From: CAYMDD01 sp964409675
GTDB lineage: Bacteria > Pseudomonadota > Alphaproteobacteria > Rickettsiales > SXRF01
Direction of reading: 5' to 3'
Length of the DNA: 46,001 nt
NCBI GenBank assembly: GCA_964409675.1
Contig: CAYPEF010000004.1
Coordinates: forward strand, 1 to 46,001
Part shown: positions 14,698 to 23,680 of the stretch, in pieces
Layout: each line of letters opens with the position of its first letter
Numbering within the stretch: the stretch's first letter is position 1
Notes under the pieces: generated by a model
Seen by the model: the letters and a program-made list of their open reading frames with translations, nothing else
Databases searched by the model: none
What the model was told of the DNA's origin: nothing
Program-made: the position numbers and the translations under genes

Positions 14698-15801
14698 CTA
14701 TGCCCGGGTTTTTCCCTGCTCACGCCCACGCATATGCTCCATTACGGTTGCGAATGTATGCGCTGCGCATTGAGCCGCCGCATAGGACAGCCCCCTGCCG
14801 ATACCGTCGCTGACGCAGGCAGCAATCGGCTTGCCTTTGCCTTTGCGTATATCAGGGATCACAATGATGCTTTGATTGTCTTGTGAGCATAACATGGCAG
14901 CATCCATCAACGCCTGCGCCGGATGGACACCCATCTGCTGGTGCTGAAGCGCCGCCTGCAAATGGTTAGCAATGCCATATGTCCTTAACCCTTCGATACC
15001 ATCCGACGCCAGCACCAGCGACACCGTAAGCCTCCCTTTATCCATATGATAATATTCCGCCATCCCATCAATCGCGGGCTGCAATTGAAAACATACGTCG
15101 GAATTCGTATTGGATTGCAACCTATATGCCGGAACGGAATTATCCACCGTATAGGCAATCCGCGAAGGGTGATTGATTTGCGTATATGAATGCACCCCCG
15201 TCACTTTCCCATCCGCATCCCGGCTCTGTCCGGCGGCATTGATGCGAATTGCCTCCGGCCTTTTCACACCGTCGCTCAGCACCAGATAGGCCGGACTGTC
15301 CCCAATGGTGCCAAGCTCGATGGAGAAGCTTTCGGGATCATATAAAAGCATTGTGCATGTGGCGCCGCCTCGCTTGATTGTATGAATGCGCGACAACGGT
15401 GTTTCATAGGCTCTTTTCAGCTCCTCCGGGGCGTCTGGGTGCACCGTGTGGTTTTCCCGCATAAACCCCAGCTCATTTAAGGTACGTCTTGCCTTATCTT
15501 GCGCATACCAGCCTGGCGTTTCCAGTTCCTTATACATATCAGATGCCTGCTCCATCATGGCATCAAACAGCTTATACATGGTTTTTTTATAATTCTGCGG
15601 AGAAATCCCTTCGGCGCTTGTCACGGCATAGCGGTCATGCTGGCGATCATAACGCTTGCCCGCTTCGTTAAAATCCTGCGCCATATAGACATCCTGCTCA
15701 CCAAAATGCAGGATATGCTTTGAGGGAGGCATTGGCGTTTCCAGCGATTGCATGAGGCCGGGAAGTGCATCCCGCAATGTCTGGTCCAGCGATAATGGCA
15801 C
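14698..15801 (-). CDS. PP2C-like protein phosphatase in a two-component operon
   Basis: 367 residues. PPM/PP2C hallmarks are visible: KRGGATCTMLLYD, then IGDSPAYLVLSDG (metal-binding GD), LVLASDGIEGL and DNQSIIVI, matching the motif order of Ser/Thr phosphatases of this family. The N-terminal 90 residues are unlike the family core. The frame starts at a GTG 10 bases after the regulator stop, without a strong ribosome site; ATG codons at 15753 and 15732 are alternatives. It lies between response regulator and kinase, which suggests that it modulates the pathway or responds to it. Metal ligands are not all certain by eye. Confidence 0.75.
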   Translation of the reverse strand: MPLSLDQTLRDALPGLMQSLETPMPPSKHILHFGEQDVYMAQDFNEAGKRYDRQHDRYAVTSAEGISPQNYKKTMYKLFDAMMEQASDMYKELETPGWYAQDKARRTLNELGFMRENHTVHPDAPEELKRAYETPLSRIHTIKRGGATCTMLLYDPESFSIELGTIGDSPAYLVLSDGVKRPEAIRINAAGQSRDADGKVTGVHSYTQINHPSRIAYTVDNSVPAYRLQSNTNSDVCFQLQPAIDGMAEYYHMDKGRLTVSLVLASDGIEGLRTYGIANHLQAALQHQQMGVHPAQALMDAAMLCSQDNQSIIVIPDIRKGKGKPIAACVSDGIGRGLSYAAAQCAAHTFATVMEHMRGREQGKTRA

Positions 15802-15810
15802 GCTTGCTTC

Positions 15811-16482
15811 TTACGCCACCAGCCGGTAGCCCGCGCCGCGCAATGTCTGGATCAGCGTTTTTTCGAATCCCTTATCAATCTTCTGCCGAAGCCGTGAGAT
15901 ATGCACGTCGATCACGTTAGTCTGGGGGTCAAAATTATAGTCCCATACCTGCTCCAGCAGCATGGTGCGCGTCACCACCGTGCCGGCATGGCGCATCAAA
16001 TATTCCAGCAGCTGGAATTCGCGCGTCTGCAAATCGATCTCCTTGCCTGCCCTGCGCACGGTGCGCGAGAGCAAGTCCATTTCCAGTTCGCCGCAGGTAA
16101 GTTTCGTCACCGCTTTCTCGCCGTGCTTGCGCCGGGTGATGGTCTCCAGCCGCGCGAGCAATTCGGTGAAGGAATAGGGCTTCACCAGATAATCATCCGC
16201 CCCGCTTTTCAATCCCTTCACCCGCTCCTCCACCTTGTCGAGCGCGGTGAGGATCAGGATCGGCGTTTCATTGCCCGAGGCCCGTAGCGTATGCACGATG
16301 GTAAGCCCGTCCACCTCCGGCACCATGCGGTCCACGATCATCGCGTCGTACTGCTCGGAGGCGGCCATGAACAGCCCTTCCTTGCCGGATTCGCAATGAT
16401 CCACCACATAGCCCTGCTCGCGCAGGCCTTTCAGCAGGTACTGCACGGCTTCTTTATCGTCTTCGATAAGGAGGAGTTTCAT
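15811..16482 (-). CDS. OmpR/QseB-type response regulator
   Basis: 223 residues. Receiver domain with acidic pocket IEDD, phosphoacceptor D51 (IVDRMVPEVDG), T79 and K101 (LVKPYS). The C-terminal winged-helix effector ends with VIDVHISRLRQKID and TLRGAGYRL, typical of OmpR-family regulators. First gene of the regulator-phosphatase-kinase operon; it probably controls that operon or nearby genes, targets unknown. Confidence 0.93.
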   Translation of the reverse strand: MKLLLIEDDKEAVQYLLKGLREQGYVVDHCESGKEGLFMAASEQYDAMIVDRMVPEVDGLTIVHTLRASGNETPILILTALDKVEERVKGLKSGADDYLVKPYSFTELLARLETITRRKHGEKAVTKLTCGELEMDLLSRTVRRAGKEIDLQTREFQLLEYLMRHAGTVVTRTMLLEQVWDYNFDPQTNVIDVHISRLRQKIDKGFEKTLIQTLRGAGYRLVA

Positions 16483-16540
16483 ATGCTGGCATCTGGTTAA
16501 TGTTAGCCAAACCTACGGCAGAAGCCGCACCGGGTCAAGC

Positions 16541-17392
16541 CTAACGCCCGCGCTCGCGCTGCTGTTCGGCGGCGGCGGCTTCCGTAAACCGCCCGGCGAG
16601 GTTAATCCCCTGCGCCGCCATCTTTTTTACCGTCTCCTTGCCCTGCTCGTAAATGCCGAGCTGGGCGGTGACGTATTGCATATGCGCCGTCTCCACCCCG
16701 GCGATGGCGCGGTCGATGCCGGTAATCTGCGCTTTCAGCCGGTTAATGCCCTGGGCCATCAGCGAGGCGCGTTTGTAATTCTGCTTTTGCAGCAGGCTGT
16801 TGGCTACCTGCTCGGCTTCGATGCTCTCGCAATGCGCCATGGCGGTGCGCACCGCCTGCTCGCTGCCCTTGCCAAGGCCCAGTTGCTCCAGCGCATGCAG
16901 CACATCATTCACCTGCTGCACCTGCTCGTCCATCTCCTCCACCCGGTCGCGCCAGTCGCGGTCGGCCAGCGGCTTGAACAGGGCCACGAACAGCAGCGCG
17001 TAATTGCCGTATAATTCACCCAGCCGCTGCTTTTCCACGCGGGCGGCTTTCTTTGCCGCGCCCCTTGCAGCATCGGCGGCGGGCACCACCTGCGTGGAGG
17101 GCGAGAGATGCTGATGGTGCGGATTGAGCGGGCTCAGCGGCATGGCGGAGAGATAGCGCAAGGCGCTCACATCATAGGCTAAAAACTCGATGCTCAAGCG
17201 CCCGCCCGCCTCGCGGTGGCGATTCCCCCCTTGCGTCAGCGCCCGCACCGCATCGTGGAAATATTCGATGCGCGGACGGAAATCGCCATTGCCGACCATC
17301 AATGCCAGCGGCAGCTCCAGCGCGCGGATTTCCTCGCACAGCCGGGCCAGCATATCGACAATTCCCTGTTGCTCCCGCGCCGCCTTATCCAT
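16541..17392 (-). CDS. Unrecognised coiled-coil protein
   Basis: About 283 residues, helical and rich in Ala, Glu, Gln and Arg, with coiled-coil-prone stretches near 120-160 and 195-250 and no membrane segment or signal. No family recognised. I prefer the ATG at 17392 because the 58 bases before it are AT-rich and look intergenic; an open frame reaches 17452 and would overlap the divergent hemW start. It shares the 17393-17450 promoter region with hemW. Confidence 0.7.
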   Translation of the reverse strand: MDKAAREQQGIVDMLARLCEEIRALELPLALMVGNGDFRPRIEYFHDAVRALTQGGNRHREAGGRLSIEFLAYDVSALRYLSAMPLSPLNPHHQHLSPSTQVVPAADAARGAAKKAARVEKQRLGELYGNYALLFVALFKPLADRDWRDRVEEMDEQVQQVNDVLHALEQLGLGKGSEQAVRTAMAHCESIEAEQVANSLLQKQNYKRASLMAQGINRLKAQITGIDRAIAGVETAHMQYVTAQLGIYEQGKETVKKMAAQGINLAGRFTEAAAAEQQRERGR

Positions 17393-17450
17393 AGACTCCA
17401 CAAATGATTGTTCATTTTCATCACCATAGCATAGTTTTTTGCAATTAACC

Positions 17451-18581
17451 ATGCGCGAACCGCTCGCCCTTTATATCCACTGGCCCTTCTGCAAGTCCAA
17501 ATGCCCGTATTGCGACTTCAACAGCCACGTGCGCGAAAAAGTGGAGCAGGACCAGTGGAAAAGCGCATTATTGCAGGAGCTTGCATGGTTCGCCGCCGCC
17601 ACCGGCGGCAGACCGCTTCGCAGCATTTTCTTCGGCGGCGGCACCCCCTCGCTGATGCCGCCCGATACCGCCGCCGCGCTGATTGAAGCGGCAAAAACAT
17701 ACTGGCAGGCAGAAGACGATCTCGAAATCACCCTGGAAGCCAACCCCACCTCCGCCGAATCCGCCGCGCTCATAGCCTTCCGGCAGGCGGGCATCAACCG
17801 GGTTTCGCTCGGCGTGCAGGCGCTGAACGAGGAAGATCTGCGCTTCCTTGGCCGCCAGCACTCCCCATGCGAAGCACTCGCCGCCGTGGAGTTGGCGGCA
17901 GCGCATTTCCCGCGCTATTCCTTCGACCTGATCTACGCCCGCCCCGGCCAGTCCGCCCGCGCCTGGGAGGCGGAGCTGCGCGAAGCCCTCACCCATGCGC
18001 GCGGCCATCTCTCCCTCTACCAGCTCACCATCGAGGAAAACACCGCCTTCCACCATGCTTACCACCAAAAAAAAGCTTTCGCCCTGCCGGTGGAAGATGA
18101 CGCCGCCGATTTATATGCGCTGACGCAGGACATTATGGAAGACGCCGGAATGCCCGCCTATGAAGTCTCCAACCACGCAATTCCCGGGCAGGAAAGCCGC
18201 CACAACCTCGCCTACTGGACCGGCCTCGACTATATCGGCATCGGCCCCGGCGCGCACGGGCGCATCACTCATGATAAGAAGCGCACCGCCACGCAAACCC
18301 TCAAAAGCCCCGAACGCTGGCTGGAGAGCGTGCAGGCACACGGCCACGGGCTGGAATCCGAACTGTCGCTCTCGGAACAGGAGCGCACCGAGGAATGGCT
18401 GATGATGCGGCTGCGCCTGACCGGCGCGATTCCGCTATCCAGCCTTCCTTCCGGCGTGCATTGCGGCAAATTGCCGCTACTGCATGAACAAGGACTGATT
18501 GAGCTTGCGCAAGACCATTTCCGCATCACCCGCGAGGGACGCATGGTGCTGACGGCTCTGACAGGGGAAATGCTGCAATAA
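17451..18581 (+). CDS. hemW: HemW-type radical SAM heme chaperone
   Basis: 376 residues from the ATG at 17451 (MREPLALYIHWPF). The radical SAM cluster motif is CKSKCPYC followed by DFNSH, and not the CxC extension of HemN, so it is HemW and not coproporphyrinogen dehydrogenase. FFGGGTPS and the C-terminal winged-helix HemN_C region (HFRITREGRMVL) are present. HemW binds heme and delivers it to respiratory enzymes. Divergent from the coiled-coil gene; a hairpin follows the stop. Confidence 0.93.
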   Translation: MREPLALYIHWPFCKSKCPYCDFNSHVREKVEQDQWKSALLQELAWFAAATGGRPLRSIFFGGGTPSLMPPDTAAALIEAAKTYWQAEDDLEITLEANPTSAESAALIAFRQAGINRVSLGVQALNEEDLRFLGRQHSPCEALAAVELAAAHFPRYSFDLIYARPGQSARAWEAELREALTHARGHLSLYQLTIEENTAFHHAYHQKKAFALPVEDDAADLYALTQDIMEDAGMPAYEVSNHAIPGQESRHNLAYWTGLDYIGIGPGAHGRITHDKKRTATQTLKSPERWLESVQAHGHGLESELSLSEQERTEEWLMMRLRLTGAIPLSSLPSGVHCGKLPLLHEQGLIELAQDHFRITREGRMVLTALTGEMLQ

Positions 18582-18588
18582 TCTTCCT

Positions 18589-18614
18589 GTCATACCGTCC
18601 TGTGCCGGTATGAC
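18589..18614. terminator. Hairpin between convergent hemW and lpoA-like genes
   Basis: A 9-bp stem GTCATACCG/CGGTATGAC with an 8-base loop stands between two convergent stop codons. It could end transcription from both sides. The GTCAT...ATGAC ends make it also a short member of the dispersed palindrome family. Confidence 0.6.
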
Positions 18615-18619
18615 GAAAG

Positions 18620-19846
18620 CTATTTGTCCGGCAATATCCTTGGCGCCGGGTCCAGCACTCTCGCTCCCACAGGCGATACTTCCATCACCGCTAGTGAACG
18701 CTCGGTGACGCCGTCTTCGCGCATGCGGTAGGTGCCGTTGGCGGGGCCTTGCAGGTTGGTGGAGCGCGTGAAGGAGGACGGGCTGAAATCGGCGCGTCCC
18801 GAGGCCTGCGCCATTTCCACCGCCAGCGTCACCGCGTCATAGGCTAAACTCCCTAATCGCTTGGGTTTATAACCGTAAGCAGCGGTGAAGCGGCGCTCGA
18901 ACTTGTCATACTGCGCGGGCGAGGCGCTGGCGAACCAGCCGCCGCGCAGCTCCGGCAGCTTGCCGACACCATCTTCATCCCATAAGCCGGTGCCAAGCAG
19001 CTGGTACTGCGCGCGGTCCAGCCCCTTGGCCTGAAGATCGTCCACCAGCATCTTCGCCTGCTCCGCGCCTTCGGCCACGAACAGCGCCTTGAAGGGCTTG
19101 GTTGCCGCCTGCTGGCTCACCCGCTCGCTAGCGGCCAGCATATTGGAGGGTGTTTTCGCGTAATGCTCATCCACCGCCAGCGCGCCGCCGCGCGTAGTCA
19201 CCGCCTTCTGCAGCGCTTCCGTCACTGTAACGCCGTATGGATCGTTTGGGGTAATGGACGCATAGCTCATGATCTGCCTTCCGGCTGCGTAATCGGCCAC
19301 GCGCTTCACCTGCTCCTCCGGCAGGAAGCCGTACACGAAGACGCCGTTTCCGGCCACGGCGCGGTTGTTGGAGAGCGCAATCACCGTCACGCGCCGCGCT
19401 TGCGCCACCGGCGCAACCGCACTGACCGACTGGCTATAGAGCGGCCCAATAATCAATTCCGCTCCCTGGTCCAGCGCCTGCTTCGCCACTTCCGCGGCGA
19501 TGGTCGGCGAGCTGCCGGTATCCTTGGGAATCAGCACAATCTTCGCCTTCACCTGATCCGGCGGCAGGCTGACGTAACTGTCATACAGCGCCAGCTGCGC
19601 CGCATCCATCAGCGTGCTGCCGAGCGCCTGCCCGTCGCCACTTAGGGGCAACAGCAAGGCAATTTTCACCGTCGGCACATTGGCCGGAATCGCCGGTTCC
19701 GGGCGCGGCATGGGCATGGAGGCCGCCGGTTTCGGCAGCGGCCCCGGCTGTTGCTGCACCGGCTTGCGCGCGGCGGGCGGCTGCTGCACGCAGGCGCTGA
19801 CGGCCAGCACGGCAAGAAGAGAGAAAACGGGCGAAAAAGGTTTCAT
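18620..19846 (-). CDS. LpoA-like penicillin-binding protein activator lipoprotein
   Basis: 408 residues from the ATG at 19846. A lipoprotein signal ends in LAVSAC (Cys19), followed by a Pro/Gln-rich linker (to about 60) and a type I periplasmic-binding fold (VKIALLLPLSGDGQALG, LIIGPLYSQSV and RRFTAAYGYKPKRLGSLAYDAV). Alphaproteobacterial proteins of this kind are annotated as penicillin-binding protein activators and sit, as here, divergent from rsmI-yraN. The predicted role is outer-membrane control of peptidoglycan synthesis; a ligand-sensing role is also possible. The N-terminal TPR domain of enterobacterial LpoA is missing. Confidence 0.85.
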   Translation of the reverse strand: MKPFSPVFSLLAVLAVSACVQQPPAARKPVQQQPGPLPKPAASMPMPRPEPAIPANVPTVKIALLLPLSGDGQALGSTLMDAAQLALYDSYVSLPPDQVKAKIVLIPKDTGSSPTIAAEVAKQALDQGAELIIGPLYSQSVSAVAPVAQARRVTVIALSNNRAVAGNGVFVYGFLPEEQVKRVADYAAGRQIMSYASITPNDPYGVTVTEALQKAVTTRGGALAVDEHYAKTPSNMLAASERVSQQAATKPFKALFVAEGAEQAKMLVDDLQAKGLDRAQYQLLGTGLWDEDGVGKLPELRGGWFASASPAQYDKFERRFTAAYGYKPKRLGSLAYDAVTLAVEMAQASGRADFSPSSFTRSTNLQGPANGTYRMREDGVTERSLAVMEVSPVGARVLDPAPRILPDK

Positions 19847-19909
19847 ACGGGGAGCCTGACGCTTATAGTGATGGCGCGTCTTTAGCACAGCTTTCATCAG
19901 GATGGTATA

Positions 19910-20779
19910 GTGAAACTCAACGCCCAGCCCGAACCCCTGCCGCCGGGCCTCTACATCGTCGCCACGCCGATCGGGAACCTGCGGGACATCTCTGCCCGGG
20001 CGCTGGCCACGCTCGCCTCCGTCGATGTCATCGCCTGCGAGGACACGCGCGTCACCGGCAAGCTGCTGCACCATTACTCCATCGCCACCAAAACTCTCCC
20101 CTACCACGACCACAACGCCGCCCGCACCCGGCCCGAGCTGCTCGCGCGCATCCAATCCGGCGCGCGCATCGCGCTGGTCTCGGACGCCGGTACACCGCTG
20201 ATCTCCGACCCCGGCTACAAGCTGGTGCGCGAAGCGCAGGACATGGGGCTGCATGTAAGCGCCATTCCCGGCCCATCCAGCGTGATGGCGGCGCTCTGCA
20301 TGAGCGGCCTGCCAACCGACCGCTTCCTTTTTCTCGGCTTCCTCCCTACTGCCGCCGCGCAGGCGCGCAGCTTCCTGGAGCCTTACGCATCTGTGCCCGC
20401 CACGCTGGTGATCTTCGAATCCGCCAAGCGCGTCGCCGCCACCCTTTCGCTATTGCACGAACTGCTCGGCGAGCGCGAAGCCTGCCTCACCCGCGAACTC
20501 ACCAAACTCTATGAAGAAGCAAGGCGCGCGCCTCTTGCCGAACTGGCCGCGCATTACGCCGCCGCGCCTGAGCCGAAAGGCGAGGTAGTGCTGGTGATCG
20601 CCCCGCCGCCCCCGCGCGAAATCAGCGATGAAGCGCTGGACACTGCACTGCACAATGCACTGTCGCGCCTTAAGCTGAAAGACGCCGTGGCAGAAGTCGC
20701 CGCCATGCTGGACGTGCCGCGCAACCGCGCCTATGCGCGGGCGCTGGAACTGCGAAAAGAATCCGATGACGACGCATAA
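19910..20779 (+). CDS. rsmI: 16S rRNA (cytidine1402-2'-O)-methyltransferase RsmI
   Basis: 289 residues with a GTG start. The SAM-dependent tetrapyrrole-methylase-like fold shows GLYIVATPIGNLRDIS at the N-terminus, CEDTR, SDAGTPLISDPG and IPGPSSV, the diagnostic RsmI motifs. It methylates C1402 in the ribosomal decoding centre. It overlaps yraN by 14 bases and is divergent from the LpoA-like gene. Confidence 0.96.
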   Translation: MKLNAQPEPLPPGLYIVATPIGNLRDISARALATLASVDVIACEDTRVTGKLLHHYSIATKTLPYHDHNAARTRPELLARIQSGARIALVSDAGTPLISDPGYKLVREAQDMGLHVSAIPGPSSVMAALCMSGLPTDRFLFLGFLPTAAAQARSFLEPYASVPATLVIFESAKRVAATLSLLHELLGEREACLTRELTKLYEEARRAPLAELAAHYAAAPEPKGEVVLVIAPPPPREISDEALDTALHNALSRLKLKDAVAEVAAMLDVPRNRAYARALELRKESDDDA

Positions 20780-21146
20780 GCGCCTGCAAGCCTACCATTT
20801 CGGCCTCTCCGCCGAGGAAGCGGCGGCGCGCTGGCTGAAGCTGAAAGGCTACACCATCCTTGCCCGCCGCCTGCGCAACGCCTTCGGCGAGATCGACCTG
20901 CTTGCCATGAAAGGCGACACGCTGGCCATCGTGGAAGTCAAAGCCCGGCGCAGCTTCCGCGACTGCCTGGAAGCGGTGACGCCAATGCAGCAGCAGCGCC
21001 TGATCCGCGCCGCCACCTCGCTCATGGCCTATCCCGGCAAATTCACTGGACGAATCGTGCCCGGGCGCACTAATATCCGCTTCGACCTCGTCATGATCGT
21101 CCCCTGGCGCTTCCCGCGCCATCTGAAGGATGCATGGCGGGAATAG
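20766..21146 (+). CDS. yraN: YraN-family (UPF0102) nuclease-fold protein
   Basis: 126 residues from the ATG at 20766, inside the end of rsmI. The UPF0102 pattern is clear: FGLSAEEAAARWLKLKGY, NAFGEIDLLAMKGDTLAIVEVKAR (E...D...E-x-K of the Holliday-junction-resolvase-like fold) and RFDLVMI. The molecular role of the family is not established. Its coupling to rsmI is widespread. Confidence 0.95.
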   Translation: MTTHKRLQAYHFGLSAEEAAARWLKLKGYTILARRLRNAFGEIDLLAMKGDTLAIVEVKARRSFRDCLEAVTPMQQQRLIRAATSLMAYPGKFTGRIVPGRTNIRFDLVMIVPWRFPRHLKDAWRE

Positions 21147-21147
21147 C

Positions 21148-21178
21148 ACTCCCCCTCTCCCTCAAGAGGAGGGGGAGT
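21148..21178 (+). terminator. GC-rich hairpin after yraN
   Basis: The 10-bp stem ACTCCCCCTC (21148-21157) pairs with GAGGGGGAGT (21169-21178). It is placed just after the yraN stop and before the BON gene. No T-run follows at once, so it may be a repeat or an attenuator and not a strict terminator. Confidence 0.5.
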
Positions 21179-21215
21179 TATGCATCGGCCTTGCTTCTGG
21201 AAAGAGTAAATCATC

Positions 21216-21848
21216 ATGCTTGTACTTACTGCCCGCTTCCGCCCCCTGCTCCTCTGCACTGCCCTGCTCGCCGCCTCCACCGCGCTCTCGGGCTGCGCCC
21301 TGCTCGCCTTCGGCGCCGGCGCGGGCACGGTGGCGGTGGTATCGGAGGAGCGCTCCACCGGCGCGATTGTCGATGACAATAAAATCTTCCTGCACCTGAA
21401 ATCGCTCTACGCCAAATCCGAGAATAACGACATGTTCGGCAATGTAAGCGTAAAGGTGAACGAGGGCGTGGTGGTCCTCACCGGCAACGTGGACAAGCCG
21501 GAGACACAGGTGGAGGCCTCCCGCCTCGCCTGGACGGTGCCGGGCGTGAAGGAAGTGCATGACGAGCTGACGGTAAATGACAAATCCAGCTTCTGGAACT
21601 ACTCGCGCGATGTCATCATTAGCAACCAGATCCGCGCCCGCTTGCTCGCCACCAAAGGCATCCGCTCGATAAACTATTCAGTGGTAACGGTAAACCAAGT
21701 GGTCTACCTCACCGGCATCGCCCAGGACCAGGCGGAGCTGGACCGCGTCACATACGTGGCCAGCACCACCAATTACGTGCAGCGCGTCGTCAGCTATGTC
21801 CGCCTGAAGGATGACCCGCGCCGCACCCAGTCCGCCCCCGCCTCTTGA
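21216..21848 (+). CDS. Dual BON-domain lipoprotein (DolP/YraP-like)
   Basis: 210 residues. A lipoprotein signal ends in LSGC near residue 27, followed by two BON domains (about 52-115 and 125-195) with VSVKVNEGVVVLTGNV and VVTVNQVVYLTGIA. BON domains bind phospholipid or envelope components; DolP (YraP) protects outer-membrane integrity. The rsmI-yraN-BON order matches the enterobacterial yraL-yraP region and supports this assignment. Confidence 0.9.
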   Translation: MLVLTARFRPLLLCTALLAASTALSGCALLAFGAGAGTVAVVSEERSTGAIVDDNKIFLHLKSLYAKSENNDMFGNVSVKVNEGVVVLTGNVDKPETQVEASRLAWTVPGVKEVHDELTVNDKSSFWNYSRDVIISNQIRARLLATKGIRSINYSVVTVNQVVYLTGIAQDQAELDRVTYVASTTNYVQRVVSYVRLKDDPRRTQSAPAS

Positions 21849-21878
21849 AAAAACGCTGATTATCCATACCTATTCAGT

Positions 21879-21900
21879 CATCCCGGCCTGCGCCGGGATG
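21879..21900. repeat. CATCCCGGC hairpin between the BON gene and htpX
   Basis: A perfect 9-bp stem CATCCCGGC/GCCGGGATG with loop CTGC. It sits 16 bases before the htpX ATG and could affect expression. It belongs to the same TCATCCC...GGGATG family as the units at 18589 and 26036. Confidence 0.7.
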
Positions 21901-21916
21901 GCAAAAGGAGGCATGC

Positions 21917-22816
21917 ATGCTCAAAACCGGTTTATTGCTCGCGGCGATCACCGCGCTGTTTTTAACCGTTGGCTATATGCTTGGCGGCGAAGGCGGGATG
22001 ATGTTCGCGTTCCTCTTCGCGCTTGCCACCAATTTCATCAGCTACTGGTTCTCCGACAAAATCGTGCTCAGCATGTACCGCGCGCAGCCGATCGGCCCAC
22101 AGGATAATCCGGAAATTTACAGTATCATTGAACGCTTAAGCCGAAACGCGGGCATCCCGATGCCCAAAGCCTACCTGATCGATTCTGACCAGCCCAACGC
22201 CTTCGCCACCGGTCGCTCACCCGCGCACGGGGCGGTTGCCGTTACGTCCGGGCTGCTGCGCATGCTCACGCGCGATGAAATCGCCGCCGTAATTGCGCAT
22301 GAACTGGCGCATATCAAGAACCGCGATACGCTGATCATGACCGTTACTGCCACCATCGCCGGGGCCATCGGCTCACTGGCGCATCTCGCTTTTTTCTTCG
22401 GAGGTTCGCAGCGTGATGGCGAACGCAGCCTCGGCCCGATTGGCGGGCTGATCGTCGCGCTCTTGGCTCCCTTCATGGCCATGCTGGTGCAACTGGCCAT
22501 TTCGCGCACCCGCGAATATGGCGCGGATGAAACCGGGGCCGGTATCGCCAGCGATCCGGCAAGCCTGGCATCGGCGCTTCGCAAAATCAGCGCAGGCGCG
22601 GAGCGCATCCCTAATTACGCGGCAGAATCCCACCCCGGCACGGCACACTTGTTTATCATGAACCCTCTGCATGGAAGTGGCATGGATAACCTATTCTCCA
22701 CCCACCCCAACCCGGAAAACCGCATCCGCCGCCTGGAGGAACTGGCAGCGCAGACGCCGCGCGGCATTATTACACCCCAACCGCATGTGCAGCGCCGGGG
22801 AAGCTTTAATTTCTAA
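21917..22816 (+). CDS. htpX: HtpX membrane zinc protease
   Basis: 299 residues, typical HtpX. Two N-terminal membrane helices (about 4-22 and 28-46), zinc motif HELAH at 128-132 with downstream glutamate in TREYGADETGA, two more membrane helices (about 140-160 and 172-192), and a C-terminal STHPNPENRIRRLEEL that is strongly conserved in M48B proteases. It degrades misfolded inner-membrane proteins. A GGAGG site precedes the ATG. Confidence 0.96.
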   Translation: MLKTGLLLAAITALFLTVGYMLGGEGGMMFAFLFALATNFISYWFSDKIVLSMYRAQPIGPQDNPEIYSIIERLSRNAGIPMPKAYLIDSDQPNAFATGRSPAHGAVAVTSGLLRMLTRDEIAAVIAHELAHIKNRDTLIMTVTATIAGAIGSLAHLAFFFGGSQRDGERSLGPIGGLIVALLAPFMAMLVQLAISRTREYGADETGAGIASDPASLASALRKISAGAERIPNYAAESHPGTAHLFIMNPLHGSGMDNLFSTHPNPENRIRRLEELAAQTPRGIITPQPHVQRRGSFNF

Positions 22817-22878
22817 CGCATTTACTATTGTACCCGGTCCGCCCCTAGGCGCAGCCGGGGATGACGGAGATTATATCA

Positions 22879-23232
22879 TCACCAGGGCGCTTTTTCGTTT
22901 GCCCACACATCCGCCTGACCCCAGCCGAATTCACCGCGGTCGGCATTGCTGGAGGCCAGCGAGAAACGACAATAGGAAAATCCTTCGTTCCAGCCCTGCT
23001 TATACTGATCGTTCGCACTCATTTCAGGACGTTTTTTAAAGCCGTACATGGCCTTGTACGACCAGTCGCCTTCCGCCGATAGGCCGCTGTCGCATCCGTC
23101 TTCCCAGCCGAGCTTATATTCCGGCGTGCCGGGCGGATCGACGCCGAGCAGGGTTGCCGGACGGCACCCTGGCAGCAGGCCGGCAAGAAGCAGCAGGAGG
23201 CAGATTTTCGGATGTTTTTGAAAGCAGGTCAT
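22879..23232 (-). CDS. Small lipoprotein of unknown function
   Basis: 117 residues. The signal has a hydrophobic stretch and lipobox LLPGC (Cys23). The mature part is aromatic and Gly-rich with an internal repeat: KLGWEDGCDSG and KQGWNEGFSYC, each with a Gly-Trp-x-(D/E)-G pattern like that of envelope glycine-zipper or EF-like small proteins. No family recognised. Convergent with htpX and divergent from the VirB2-like gene. Confidence 0.75.
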   Translation of the reverse strand: MTCFQKHPKICLLLLLAGLLPGCRPATLLGVDPPGTPEYKLGWEDGCDSGLSAEGDWSYKAMYGFKKRPEMSANDQYKQGWNEGFSYCRFSLASSNADRGEFGWGQADVWANEKAPW

Positions 23233-23388
23233 GGATTATCTTACCGTTTTTCCTGACAGAAGTCAAAATTCCACGTAAATACAAGATTTTTTACCGGCGT
23301 CATTCATTCATTTTCCGGCATAGCGGTTGATTATACAGCATAACTTTCGTATAGTGGCTTTATTTATTAATAAATTATCCCAGCTTCA

Positions 23389-23679
23389 ATGTTCCTGCGC
23401 CTACCGCTTCACGCCTTTTACCTCGCCCTGCTGGCCTTTGCCCTGCCCGATCTGGCTTATGCCCTGAGTTCGTTTGACCAGAGCTTCTGCCGCATCGCCA
23501 GCATTTTCCAGACCACGTCGGAAATCCTCGGCATTATCGGGCTCTGCACCTTCGGCATCATGCTGCTGCTGGGAAAAGGCACCTGGGGCACGGCCCTACT
23601 GCATGGGGTGGCGGGGGCCATTTTCCTCGGGGCTGGGGAAATCGCCGGGCTGCTCGGCGCTGGCGGCACCTGCCCGTAG
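23389..23679 (+). CDS. Solitary TrbC/VirB2-like pilin-type protein
   Basis: 96 residues. A cleavable signal-like N-terminus (to about 26) precedes two hydrophobic helices (about 43-63 and 70-90) joined by a short basic loop GKGTWG, ending in GGTCP. This is the layout of TrbC/VirB2 conjugative pilins (first helix, Gly-(Arg/Lys)-x-x-x-Gly loop, second helix, Gly-rich end). Two cysteines (Cys34 and Cys95) could form a disulfide. There are no other type IV secretion genes in the window. Low AT-rich upstream region has no clear promoter assigned. Family assignment is by pattern only. Confidence 0.6.
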   Translation: MFLRLPLHAFYLALLAFALPDLAYALSSFDQSFCRIASIFQTTSEILGIIGLCTFGIMLLLGKGTWGTALLHGVAGAIFLGAGEIAGLLGAGGTCP

Positions 23680-23680
23680 A

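Noticed and set aside
22830..22866. Additional GTCAT palindrome after htpX
   Set aside because: The arms pair poorly; only a degenerate GGGGATGAC end remains.
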